This document shows positions 1 to 5,448 of a stretch of 6,209 nt of DNA, in pieces; within the stretch, counting starts at the first letter, position 1; every line of letters begins with the position of its first letter. The notes under the pieces were generated by a model that worked only from the letters and a program-made list of their open reading frames with translations, ran no database searches and was not told the DNA's origin. Source of the DNA: Thermoplasmata archaeon (GTDB taxonomy: Archaea > Thermoplasmatota > Thermoplasmata > Thermoplasmatales > Thermoplasmataceae); NCBI GenBank assembly GCA_021797385.1, contig JAJZZW010000114.1, forward strand, positions 1 through 6,209. Direction: 5' to 3'. The position numbers and the translations under genes were made by a program.

Positions 1-170
1 CAGAGAACAGAGGGTAGTGCTTCAATATAAACTTTAATACTTTTAGATTCAAAATGTGCAACAATTTGAGGGGCAACAAACCACTGGTTTCCTGTTACAG
101 ACATTTTAATTCCATCTGTATGCCCGAAAAAGTCAGAAACCATATCAAATCCTGGAGAAGCGAATTTCAT
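1..170 (-). CDS. Partial hypothetical protein (N-terminal 56 residues)
   Basis: An open frame runs on the minus strand from an ATG at 170-168 and leaves the window at position 1, giving 56 complete codons without a stop. The protein begins MKFASPGFDMVSDFFGHTDG and later contains TGNQWFVAPQIVAHF and IKVYIEALPSVL. There is no signal peptide or membrane segment in the visible part, so a cytoplasmic protein is likely. The alternation of short hydrophobic strands and amphipathic stretches suggests an alpha/beta fold, but I do not recognise the family and assign no function. It was missed by simple ORF calling because it is cut by the window edge. The start is supported by a TATA-like box about 22 bp upstream on the same strand (see 189-196), the spacing expected for a leaderless archaeal transcript. 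It is transcribed away from the rest of the window. Confidence 0.65.
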   Translation of the reverse strand, partial: MKFASPGFDMVSDFFGHTDGIKMSVTGNQWFVAPQIVAHFESKSIKVYIEALPSVL

Positions 171-188
171 AATTAACGATATTACAAA

Positions 189-196
189 TATATAAA
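189..196 (-). promoter_or_regulatory. TATA-like box of the leftward partial gene
   Basis: On the minus strand this reads TTTATATA, preceded by an A-rich stretch that could serve as a BRE. Its centre lies about 22 bp before the ATG at 170, so transcription would begin at or next to the start codon. No Shine-Dalgarno is visible between box and ATG, which fits a leaderless mRNA. Confidence 0.5.
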
Positions 197-213
197 TAGA
201 TTATTTCCTCTTT

Positions 214-520
214 GTAAAAAACCTTGTGACTTGCCGCAGTATGTATCATATTGCAAAATCTGCCTTTATATTATGTACTTACATCGGGTTCATCGGGTTC
301 TTCAGAGGTGCAGCATTTACCTTTTCCGAGATATATCTCTTTGATAAGGGTATAGTCGTTTTATATTTTTCATTTATCTTTTAATGTTATACTGCATGTT
401 ATTCAATGCGGAATTATTATAACGGGCTATTATACAAACAGGGGCACAATTGCCACATTAATATGTTCTCTCGTTTACTTTTACCGGAACATTCAAAATT
501 TTGACAGCTGGCAATCTTGA
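214..520 (+). pseudogene. Possible frameshifted remnant of an MFS-type transporter (N-terminal part)
   Basis: Two adjacent plus-strand frames read like successive parts of one membrane protein. The first (in frame with 241, stop at 382-384) gives a hydrophobic helix followed by FTFSEIYLFDKGIVVLYFSF. The second (in frame with 386, open until the stop at 518-520) gives NVILHVIQCGIIITGYYTNR followed by GTIATLICSLVYFYRN. The order of helix, 'YLFDKG' loop, second helix, then 'GYYTNRGTIATL' resembles TM1, TM2 and the motif-A loop of Major Facilitator Superfamily transporters. Joining them needs a single frame change near 370-385. No downstream transporter sequence follows, so at most about 100 of some 400 residues survive. 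It could instead be chance hydrophobic reading of AT-rich DNA; confidence is low. Confidence 0.3.
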
Positions 521-940
521 TTATGCCCTTATATAGTTAATTATTACTCCCATATGCTCTTATGATTTAGAATGAATACCCGGGTAAATAGAAAGAAATG
601 CTCAGAAAAAATAGGAATCTTCAAAATTTAAGTGTTCTACGGAAGGAAATCAAATCAAATAAGAAATTCAGTGATCTTCCTTTCAGCCTCTTGATTTCTT
701 TGCACACTAACAATTATTTGTTAAATTTTATTATCATTATAATTTATTAATCACTGATTTAGAATATAATAAATTCCAAATTATATCATAAATGCGAAAT
801 TGCAATTATAAATTCGTATTCTGTAGTAAATTTGACTGTATTCGACCTCAATGTTCAGTAGGTGGTAAATTTCTGGTGAAATTTTGAAATCTTGTGGTTA
901 TATTATGAAATCTAACAAAATATAGTATTTTTCGTTTTTT
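521..940. other. AT-rich intergenic stretch without a supportable gene
   Basis: About 420 bp of strongly AT-rich sequence with frequent stops in all frames. The longest plus-strand reading with an ATG in the first part (572-631, 19 codons) has no family resemblance. A pair of 8-bp inverted repeats, GAAATCAA (646-653) and TTGATTTC (691-698), and a 10-bp palindrome AATTGCAATT (798-807) are present. Neither is beyond what such composition gives. I see no tRNA, CRISPR or riboswitch pattern. Together with the transporter remnant before it and the transposase-derived gene after it, the stretch looks like decayed accessory DNA. Confidence 0.5.
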
Positions 941-945
941 TTTGA

Positions 946-955
946 TTTTTTATAC
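946..955 (+). promoter_or_regulatory. TATA-like promoter of the winged-helix gene
   Basis: The sequence TTTTTATAC after a long T-rich run matches an archaeal TATA box. Transcription would be expected to start about 25 bp downstream, around 974-978, inside the palindrome at 964-981. This would leave a leader of some 35 nt carrying the Shine-Dalgarno at 1001-1006. Confidence 0.4.
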
Positions 956-963
956 AATAATAA

Positions 964-981
964 TAACGTATTTATACGTTA
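964..981. promoter_or_regulatory. 18-bp perfect palindrome, candidate operator
   Basis: The sequence TAACGTATTTATACGTTA has two perfectly complementary 8-bp arms around a central TT. It sits between the TATA-like box and the start codon of the small winged-helix protein, on the predicted transcription start, which is where a repressor dimer would block initiation. The most economical guess is that the adjacent winged-helix protein binds it. That is inference from position only. A related half, TAACGTTA, lies after the gene at 1359-1366. Confidence 0.45.
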
Positions 982-1000
982 AATGTATATACGAATTACA

Positions 1001-1006
1001 GGGTGA
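1001..1006 (+). promoter_or_regulatory. Shine-Dalgarno deciding the start at 1011
   Basis: GGGTGA contains GGTGA, part of the archaeal Shine-Dalgarno consensus, four bases before the ATG at 1011. It favours this ATG over the in-frame upstream TTG at 942, whose extra 23 residues would overlap the TATA box and palindrome. Confidence 0.6.
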
Positions 1007-1010
1007 AAGT

Positions 1011-1331
1011 ATGGTACAAAGTAAATTACAGGCTGTAAATTCAGTTGAGGATGAGGAGAATAAGAATGTAATAGTGAGAACATACATGGGTAGACCCAGC
1101 AAATTGCATGAAAATCAGATGTGCACATTGAAAAACTGCATAGAGGAGAAAAAAGTTTGTACCGTGCGGGAAATCCAGAAATATATAGAAGAGGAATTTG
1201 ATGTGACATATTCTTCTAAGGAAGTAAGAGAAATATTGAGGAAATTTAATTTAAATTATTATCCACTGCTCAGAAAATATACATATGCCAGTTATTATGA
1301 TGAAAAAATTATTAAGAAGTTCGATTTTTAA
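1011..1331 (+). CDS. Small winged-helix protein derived from an IS630-type transposase, no catalytic domain
   Basis: The 106-residue product carries the second helix-turn-helix (HTH_33-like winged helix) of IS630-family transposases. The hinge GRPSKL is at residues 27-32, and the winged helix spans about 33-82 with VCTVREIQKYIEEEFDVTYS and the recognition helix SSKEVREILRKFNL. The tail NYYPLLRKYTYASYYDEKIIK matches the linker that normally leads into the DDE nuclease domain. Both the first N-terminal helix-turn-helix and the whole DDE domain (about 180 residues) are missing. A stop follows the linker, and I see no DDE remnants in the next 200 bp. It therefore cannot transpose DNA and is either a transposase fragment or a domesticated DNA-binding protein. 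Its own TATA box, operator-like palindrome and Shine-Dalgarno favour an expressed gene. The product is soluble and lysine/glutamate-rich. A stand-alone regulator of unrelated origin is an alternative. Confidence 0.65.
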   Translation: MVQSKLQAVNSVEDEENKNVIVRTYMGRPSKLHENQMCTLKNCIEEKKVCTVREIQKYIEEEFDVTYSSKEVREILRKFNLNYYPLLRKYTYASYYDEKIIKKFDF

Positions 1332-1355
1332 ATTATATTTTTAACTTAAAGGTAT

Positions 1356-1370
1356 TAATAACGTTAAATG
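1356..1370 (+). repeat. Second copy of the TAATAACGT / TAAATG flank
   Basis: TAATAACGTTAAATG just after the winged-helix gene repeats the outer parts of the upstream sequence at 961-985. There the same TAATAACGT and TAAATG are separated by ATTTATACGT, which creates the long palindrome. The pair brackets the winged-helix gene as imperfect direct repeats. They could be a second binding site or the trace of an insertion; chance is possible in such AT-rich DNA. Confidence 0.25.
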
Positions 1371-1502
1371 GCTAAATTGCATTGCTCCTTTTTTCATAGA
1401 TAATATTTTATGTAGATTTGCAAGAAATGTGATTTTTATTCTGAAGAAAATAAATTTTTTGCAGCACGTTTTTGAATATTATACATAATATGGAAAATAA
1501 TA

Positions 1503-1510
1503 TTTTTATA
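1503..1510 (+). promoter_or_regulatory. TATA-like box of the phosphodiesterase gene
   Basis: TTTTTATA, preceded by A-rich sequence, lies about 26 bp before the ATG at 1533. Transcription would start at or within a few bases of the ATG. No Shine-Dalgarno is visible, so a leaderless transcript is likely. Confidence 0.45.
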
Positions 1511-1532
1511 ATATTGTGATAAATTACTGGCA

Positions 1533-2273
1533 ATGAATATATATGAGTACATAAAATCAAACTTCACTGCGGTGGGCCACAGGGGACTTCCTTCAAAATA
1601 TCCTGAAAATACTATGGAATCGTTTCAAAACGCATTCAGATTTACGGATGTGGTCGAACTCGATGTACATTTAAGCAGAGATAATGAAGTATTCGTCATA
1701 CATGATTTTAATCTGGAAAGACTTGCTTCGATCAATAGAGAAATAGAGAGCATGACATCCAGTGAAATTGAAGGGGTACGGATTGGGGACCAGAAAATTC
1801 CCAAATTAAAGGATTTGCTGGAAGCTTTCAGAGAAAAGTATTTTCTTGTTGAGTTAAAAACTGTACATGACGATGGCTATATTATTAAGAATGACCTCCC
1901 AAGGTATACTCTTGATACTATTAAGGAAGCAGGGATGGAAAATCATGTATGCATTATATCATTTGACCCCTTTGCTATACGAAAGGCAAGGGAATTTAAT
2001 GAAACTATTATGCTCGGCCTTGATTATGACAATCATTCGGAAAAGTATATGGGTAAAATAGATTGCGATGATTTAAGATCTATGGATGTTACATTGTACC
2101 TCCCTGAATTCAAACAGGAATATATTGATAAATTTATAAAAATACACGATAAGGGCTTCTGCGTATTGCCATGGACGGTAGATAGTGTTCAAAATGCAGA
2201 AAAAGTAAGGCAGGCCGGATTAAACGGATTTATTACCAATAGGGTGGATTCTTTATCTACCAATGTCCATTGA
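1533..2273 (+). CDS. Glycerophosphodiester phosphodiesterase
   Basis: The 246-residue protein is a single-domain GDPD/GlpQ-type TIM-barrel enzyme. It hydrolyses glycerophosphodiesters, the deacylated or dealkylated headgroups of phospholipids, to glycerol phosphate and an alcohol. Family hallmarks are all present: HRG at 16-18, PENT at 24-27 followed by S30 and A34, ELD at 42-44 (metal ligands Glu42 and Asp44), the second catalytic His in VIHD (His57), IPKLKDLL at 89-96, VELK at 106-109 (Glu107) and the late PWTVD. The length is normal for the cytoplasmic form, and there is no signal peptide or membrane helix. In archaea the natural substrate is uncertain because membrane lipids are ethers built on glycerol-1-phosphate. 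The gene has its own TATA-like box and ends 60 bp before the mutase operon, which has a separate promoter, so co-regulation is possible but not shown. The start at 1533 is supported by promoter spacing; a second in-frame ATG at 1545 is less well placed. Confidence 0.92.
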   Translation: MNIYEYIKSNFTAVGHRGLPSKYPENTMESFQNAFRFTDVVELDVHLSRDNEVFVIHDFNLERLASINREIESMTSSEIEGVRIGDQKIPKLKDLLEAFREKYFLVELKTVHDDGYIIKNDLPRYTLDTIKEAGMENHVCIISFDPFAIRKAREFNETIMLGLDYDNHSEKYMGKIDCDDLRSMDVTLYLPEFKQEYIDKFIKIHDKGFCVLPWTVDSVQNAEKVRQAGLNGFITNRVDSLSTNVH

Positions 2274-2299
2274 CTGGAAAGCCCACTATATCCCCATAA

Positions 2300-2310
2300 G
2301 AAAAATATTA
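2300..2310 (+). promoter_or_regulatory. Likely promoter of the acyl-CoA mutase operon
   Basis: The run GAAAAATATTA (an A-rich BRE followed by TATTA) is centred about 26-28 bp before the ATG at 2334. It would direct a leaderless or nearly leaderless transcript. No Shine-Dalgarno precedes the ATG, in line with this. The nearby CTTTTAG at 2314-2320 is an alternative box but would place the start inside the gene. Confidence 0.4.
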
Positions 2311-2333
2311 ATGCTTTTAGCTATTAAGTTCTT

Positions 2334-4037
2334 ATGGATAACTTCTGGGATATGAAGGCAAAGGAAATAATGCAATCATTCAGTGAAGATAAAAATTATG
2401 AAAAGTGGAAAAAAGATGTTTTGGATCCCTGGAATAAAAAGACCGGTTATACCGACAAACCCAGGGAAAATTCATCATCAATGCTGGTTAAGGATCTCTA
2501 CATGGCCGGTGATTTGCCTGTCGATGCTGAGAGCCGTATCGGCAATCCCGGTGAATACCCGTTCACACGTGGAATATATCCAAACATGTACAGGGGAAGG
2601 AACTGGACCATGCGTATGTTCTCTGGCTTTGGTACACCTGACGATACAAATAAAAGACTAAAATATTTAATTGAAAATGGCGAAACCGGTCTGAGCATTG
2701 CCTTTGATATGCCCACGCTTTATGGGTATGACTGCGATAGCAAAAGAGCTGAGGGCGAAGTAGGGAAATGCGGTGTTAATGTTTCATCGCTACATGACAT
2801 GGAAAGAATATTCGATGGCATAGACCTCGCAAAGGTAAGCACATCCATGACGATAAATGCCCCTGCAGCAATACTTACTGCAATGTACTTCGTACTCGCA
2901 GAAAAGAATGGCACACCACTGGATAAAATTTCAGGAACAGTACAGGCTGATATACTCAAAGAATACATAGCACAGAAAGAATGGATGTACCCGCCGGAAG
3001 CGCATCTGAGGCTGATCAGGGATATGCTGACCTATTCAACCGAACATGTTCCCAAATGGAATTATATAAGTGTCTCCGGATATCATATAAGAGAAGCAGG
3101 ATCCAGCGCAGTCCAGGAGCTTGCTTTCACACTTGCTGATGGGTTTTACTATATTGAGATGGGCATAAATGCAGGACTCAATGTGGATGATTTTGCACCG
3201 AGAACATCATTTTTCTTCAATTCCTCCATTAACTTCTTCGAGGAAATTGCCAAATTCAGGGCAGCAAGACGCATATGGGCAACGGTGCTTAAGGAAAAAT
3301 ACCATGCAAAGAATCCGAAAAGCATGGCATTAAAATTCCACACACAGACATCCGGTTACACACTTACATGGCAGCAGCCACTGAACAACATAGTCAGAAC
3401 AACAATAGAGGCCATGGCAGCTGTACTGGGAGGCACCCAGAGCCTGCATACCAATTCTTATGATGAAGCATGGGCACTTCCCACTGATGATGCCGTTAAA
3501 GTTGCGCTGAGGACGCAGCAGATAATAGCAGAGGAAACGGGGATAACAGATGTTATAGATCCACTCGGCGGATCCTATTACCTTGAAAGGCTAACATGCG
3601 AAATGGAAATTGAGGCATACAAATATTTCTCAGAAATTGAGAAGATGGGGGGGATACTCAATGCAGTAAAGGCAGGGTATCTACAGAAGGAAATAGCCGA
3701 CACCTCCTATAAAAAACAGCTCAGAATAGAAAGAGAGGATGACATAATTGTCGGAGTGAACAAATATGTTGACAAAGATGAAAAACCCATAAACACTTTG
3801 AAAATTACTGATGTGGCCGAGAATGGACAGATCAGGAGCCTGGAGGGTATCAAGAAGAAGAGGGATGAATCGAAGGTTTCCAGATCCCTCGAGAATCTGC
3901 ATAAGGCAATGGAGGATGATAGCATAAACCTCATGCCATATATAATGGAATGCGTAAGAAATTACTGCACACTGGAAGAAATATCAAATGTAGGGAGGGA
4001 GATATTCGGTGAATGGAAAGAACCAAAAATATACTGA
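2334..4037 (+). CDS. icmA: B12-dependent acyl-CoA mutase large subunit, isobutyryl-CoA mutase signature
   Basis: The 567-residue protein is the catalytic TIM-barrel subunit of a coenzyme B12-dependent acyl-CoA mutase. Family motifs are dense: EYPFTRGIYPNMYRGR (74-89), FDMPTLYGYD (124-133), STSMTINAPAAIL (169-181), GYHIREAG with the cobalamin-contacting His251 (249-256), FAPRTSFFFN (287-296), HTQTSG (336-341) and GGTQSLHTNSYDEA (366-379). Residue numbers run a constant 7 ahead of the Propionibacterium methylmalonyl-CoA mutase (Y75=Y82, H244=H251). On that register the substrate-selecting Tyr89 is Phe96, in WTMRMF, and Arg207 is Gln214, in EYIAQKEW. Arg207 binds the methylmalonyl carboxylate, so its loss argues against methylmalonyl-CoA. 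Phe/Gln is the pair known from isobutyryl-CoA mutase; 2-hydroxyisobutyryl-CoA mutase has Ile/Gln plus an Asp where this protein has Ala123. The cobalamin-binding domain is not in this chain but in the next gene. The symbol follows this inference; databases may label it mcmA1. Confidence 0.85.
   Translation: MDNFWDMKAKEIMQSFSEDKNYEKWKKDVLDPWNKKTGYTDKPRENSSSMLVKDLYMAGDLPVDAESRIGNPGEYPFTRGIYPNMYRGRNWTMRMFSGFGTPDDTNKRLKYLIENGETGLSIAFDMPTLYGYDCDSKRAEGEVGKCGVNVSSLHDMERIFDGIDLAKVSTSMTINAPAAILTAMYFVLAEKNGTPLDKISGTVQADILKEYIAQKEWMYPPEAHLRLIRDMLTYSTEHVPKWNYISVSGYHIREAGSSAVQELAFTLADGFYYIEMGINAGLNVDDFAPRTSFFFNSSINFFEEIAKFRAARRIWATVLKEKYHAKNPKSMALKFHTQTSGYTLTWQQPLNNIVRTTIEAMAAVLGGTQSLHTNSYDEAWALPTDDAVKVALRTQQIIAEETGITDVIDPLGGSYYLERLTCEMEIEAYKYFSEIEKMGGILNAVKAGYLQKEIADTSYKKQLRIEREDDIIVGVNKYVDKDEKPINTLKITDVAENGQIRSLEGIKKKRDESKVSRSLENLHKAMEDDSINLMPYIMECVRNYCTLEEISNVGREIFGEWKEPKIY
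3994..4003 (+). promoter_or_regulatory. Shine-Dalgarno of the small subunit, inside the large-subunit gene
   Basis: GGAGGGAGAT lies in the 3' end of the large-subunit gene, five bases before the GTG at 4009. It supports this unusual start over the out-of-frame ATG at 4013, which meets a stop after 11 codons. The next in-frame ATG (Met41) would remove the B12-binding motif. Confidence 0.6.
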
Positions 4038-4455
4038 AGCGCCTGTAAAGGTTCTGCTGGCAAAACCTGCAATAGATGGGCACGATCGTGGCATATTTGT
4101 CCTGGCAAAGGCGTTCAGGGATGCAGGAATGGATGTCATCTATGCTGGCCTTTTGCCAACTCCGGAGGAAGTAGTCGATACAGCCATAAACGAGGATGTG
4201 GATGTGATAGCCCTTAGCCTTTTGAATGGAGCACATATGACAGCATTCAGAAATGTTATGGAAATACTCAGGAAAAAGGGAGTTAATGATATCGCAGTGG
4301 TCGGGGGTGGAATTATACCTGATGAGGATAAACCCGCACTTGAGAAAATGGGAATAACTGGAAACTTTGGTCCGGGAACTCCCCTCAACGTTATAATAGA
4401 TCATGTAAGGGCAAGAGCCGGGGAAATAAGGAAATTGAGAGCGAATGAATACTGA
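4009..4455 (+). CDS. icmB: B12-binding small subunit of the acyl-CoA mutase
   Basis: The 148-residue protein is a stand-alone cobalamin-binding Rossmann-like domain. It holds adenosylcobalamin in the base-off/His-on mode for the mutase encoded just upstream. The signature is complete: DGHDRG (23-28, giving DxHxxG with lower axial ligand His25), SLL (70-72, the SxL motif) followed by NGAHM, and GGG (99-101). It also has the usual AGLLPTPEEVV after the second strand and FGPGTPLNVIIDHV near the end. The length is typical of archaeal small subunits and of bacterial IcmB/HcmB. The start is GTG, 29 nt inside the large-subunit gene and in another frame, preceded by a good Shine-Dalgarno, so the subunits are probably translationally coupled for equal stoichiometry. 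Asn73 replaces a more usual Ser in the SxLSGAH context. This domain does not itself distinguish isobutyryl- from methylmalonyl-CoA mutase; the symbol follows the large subunit. Confidence 0.87.
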   Translation: MNGKNQKYTEAPVKVLLAKPAIDGHDRGIFVLAKAFRDAGMDVIYAGLLPTPEEVVDTAINEDVDVIALSLLNGAHMTAFRNVMEILRKKGVNDIAVVGGGIIPDEDKPALEKMGITGNFGPGTPLNVIIDHVRARAGEIRKLRANEY

Positions 4456-5371
4456 AATCCTGGTACAGGGCATATTGAGAGGGGATTACAGGGCAATAGC
4501 CAGATCCATATCCCTGATAGAAAATTCTGGCTATAAAGTCAGAAAGGATATAATCAGCAGGATATACAGATACGGCAGTGCAAAGATTATAGGGATTACC
4601 GGACCACCGGGTGTTGGCAAAAGTACTGCAATAGCAAACCTTGCTCCATCGCTCGCTGTCCATGGAAAGGTTGCAGTCCTTGCAATAGACCCGGCAAGCC
4701 CGTTTTCTGGTGGTGCTATACTGGGAAACAGGATAAGAATGCAGGCAGCCCTGAGCAGCAAGGGGATATATATGAGGAGCACATCCAACAGGCTTTACAA
4801 CGGTGGCCTGTCAGAATACACCTGGGATATTATAAAGGTGCTGGAAGCCGCAGGCAATGATTACATAATACTGGAGACCGTTGGATCCGGCCAGGCAGAT
4901 ATTGACATCATGAATATTGCAGATGTGACATGTGTATTTCTTGCACCCGGCCTCGGGGATGAAATACAGGCAATAAAATCCGGTATAATGGAAATAGGAG
5001 ATATCTTTGTAATTAACAAAATCGATCGTGAAGGATCATATCTGGCGATAAAGGATATAAGGGAATCTCTCAACATGAGCAATAAACTTGAAACTCCGGT
5101 CATAGGAGTTAACTCACTTACAGGGGAAAACTATGATGAGCTGGTAAAAAATATACTGGAAATTAAGAATAAGAATCCACGTGAGAAATATTACAGAAAA
5201 CTTAAAATGGTCGTCATGGAAGCTATTTATGATGAATATTCGGACTATGTGGATGGCATAGAATATGGAGATAATTCTCTGGATGAAGACCCCTATACCC
5301 TGGCGGAAGAGATACTGGGAAAGAATAGTAATAATTTACGTAAGATAAAAAGCCGGCAACAGGAGTACTAG
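4445..5371 (+). CDS. meaB: MeaB/ArgK-family GTPase, acyl-CoA mutase chaperone
   Basis: The 308-residue protein is a G3E-type P-loop GTPase that guards B12-dependent mutases. It gates adenosylcobalamin loading and ejects inactivated cofactor, with GTP hydrolysis (family knowledge: MeaB, human MMAA). An N-terminal helical part (VQGILRGDYRAIARSISLIE, residues 7-26) leads to Walker A GPPGVGKST (53-61), the base-2 region LAIDPASPFSGGAILGNRIRM (79-99), the Walker-B-like LETVGSGQAD (143-152), PGLGDEIQAIKSG (168-180) and the guanine-specificity motif NKID (191-194). The C-terminal dimerisation region is somewhat short compared with the usual 320-330 residues. Two positions deviate: Asn95 replaces the usual Asp in the GDRxRM motif, and Ser148 stands where VGVGQ is typical. 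The ATG overlaps the small-subunit gene by 11 nt, so the three genes form one operon and work on one enzyme. The old name ArgK (arginine/ornithine transport kinase) is not supported by this context. Confidence 0.9.
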   Translation: MNTEILVQGILRGDYRAIARSISLIENSGYKVRKDIISRIYRYGSAKIIGITGPPGVGKSTAIANLAPSLAVHGKVAVLAIDPASPFSGGAILGNRIRMQAALSSKGIYMRSTSNRLYNGGLSEYTWDIIKVLEAAGNDYIILETVGSGQADIDIMNIADVTCVFLAPGLGDEIQAIKSGIMEIGDIFVINKIDREGSYLAIKDIRESLNMSNKLETPVIGVNSLTGENYDELVKNILEIKNKNPREKYYRKLKMVVMEAIYDEYSDYVDGIEYGDNSLDEDPYTLAEEILGKNSNNLRKIKSRQQEY

Positions 5372-5396
5372 AATAATGAGTAAAAATGGCAATTAT

Positions 5397-5434
5397 TACA
5401 GTTTTCCTTTTCCCATGAACTAAAAAAAACTGTA
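5397..5434 (+). terminator. Inverted repeat after the mutase operon, possible terminator or hairpin
   Basis: TACAGTTTT (5397-5405) and AAAACTGTA (5426-5434) are perfect 9-bp arms around a 20-nt loop, 26 bp after the operon's last stop codon. A T-rich run lies in the loop rather than after the stem, so it is not a classical intrinsic terminator. Archaeal termination mostly uses T-runs, so the role is uncertain. Confidence 0.3.
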
Positions 5435-5448
5435 TGCCAGGCGTTAAC

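Noticed and set aside
572..631. 19-codon frame (begins MNTRVNRKKCSEK) in the AT-rich gap
   Set aside because: No Shine-Dalgarno or promoter is placed for it, no family resemblance is seen, and short frames of this kind are expected by chance.
646..698. Inverted repeat GAAATCAA / TTGATTTC as an insertion-sequence end or small RNA
   Set aside because: The arms are only 8 bp, AT-rich and separated by 37 bp, with no target duplication and no conserved RNA shape.
942..1010. Upstream TTG start extending the winged-helix protein by 23 residues
   Set aside because: The extension overlaps the TATA-like box and the palindrome, has no Shine-Dalgarno, and encodes a low-complexity Ile/Tyr-rich stretch. 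The ATG at 1011 has GGTGA at the right distance.
3931..4473. 180-codon open frame on the minus strand
   Set aside because: It lies antisense to the mutase small subunit and the ends of its neighbours, which have unmistakable family motifs. The translation is rich in Cys, His and Ser with no recognisable domain, so it is a shadow frame.
4445..5371. Annotation of the GTPase as ArgK, an arginine/ornithine transport kinase
   Set aside because: The protein is encoded in an operon with both subunits of a B12 mutase and has the MeaB-type motifs. The ArgK name is a historical misassignment for this family.
5376..5423. 15-codon frame starting ATGAGT, with AGGAG ten bases upstream, right after the GTPase gene
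   Set aside because: It is too short to judge, the AGGAG lies inside the GTPase coding sequence where AGG is a common codon, and the frame overlaps the inverted repeat at 5397-5434. Probably chance.
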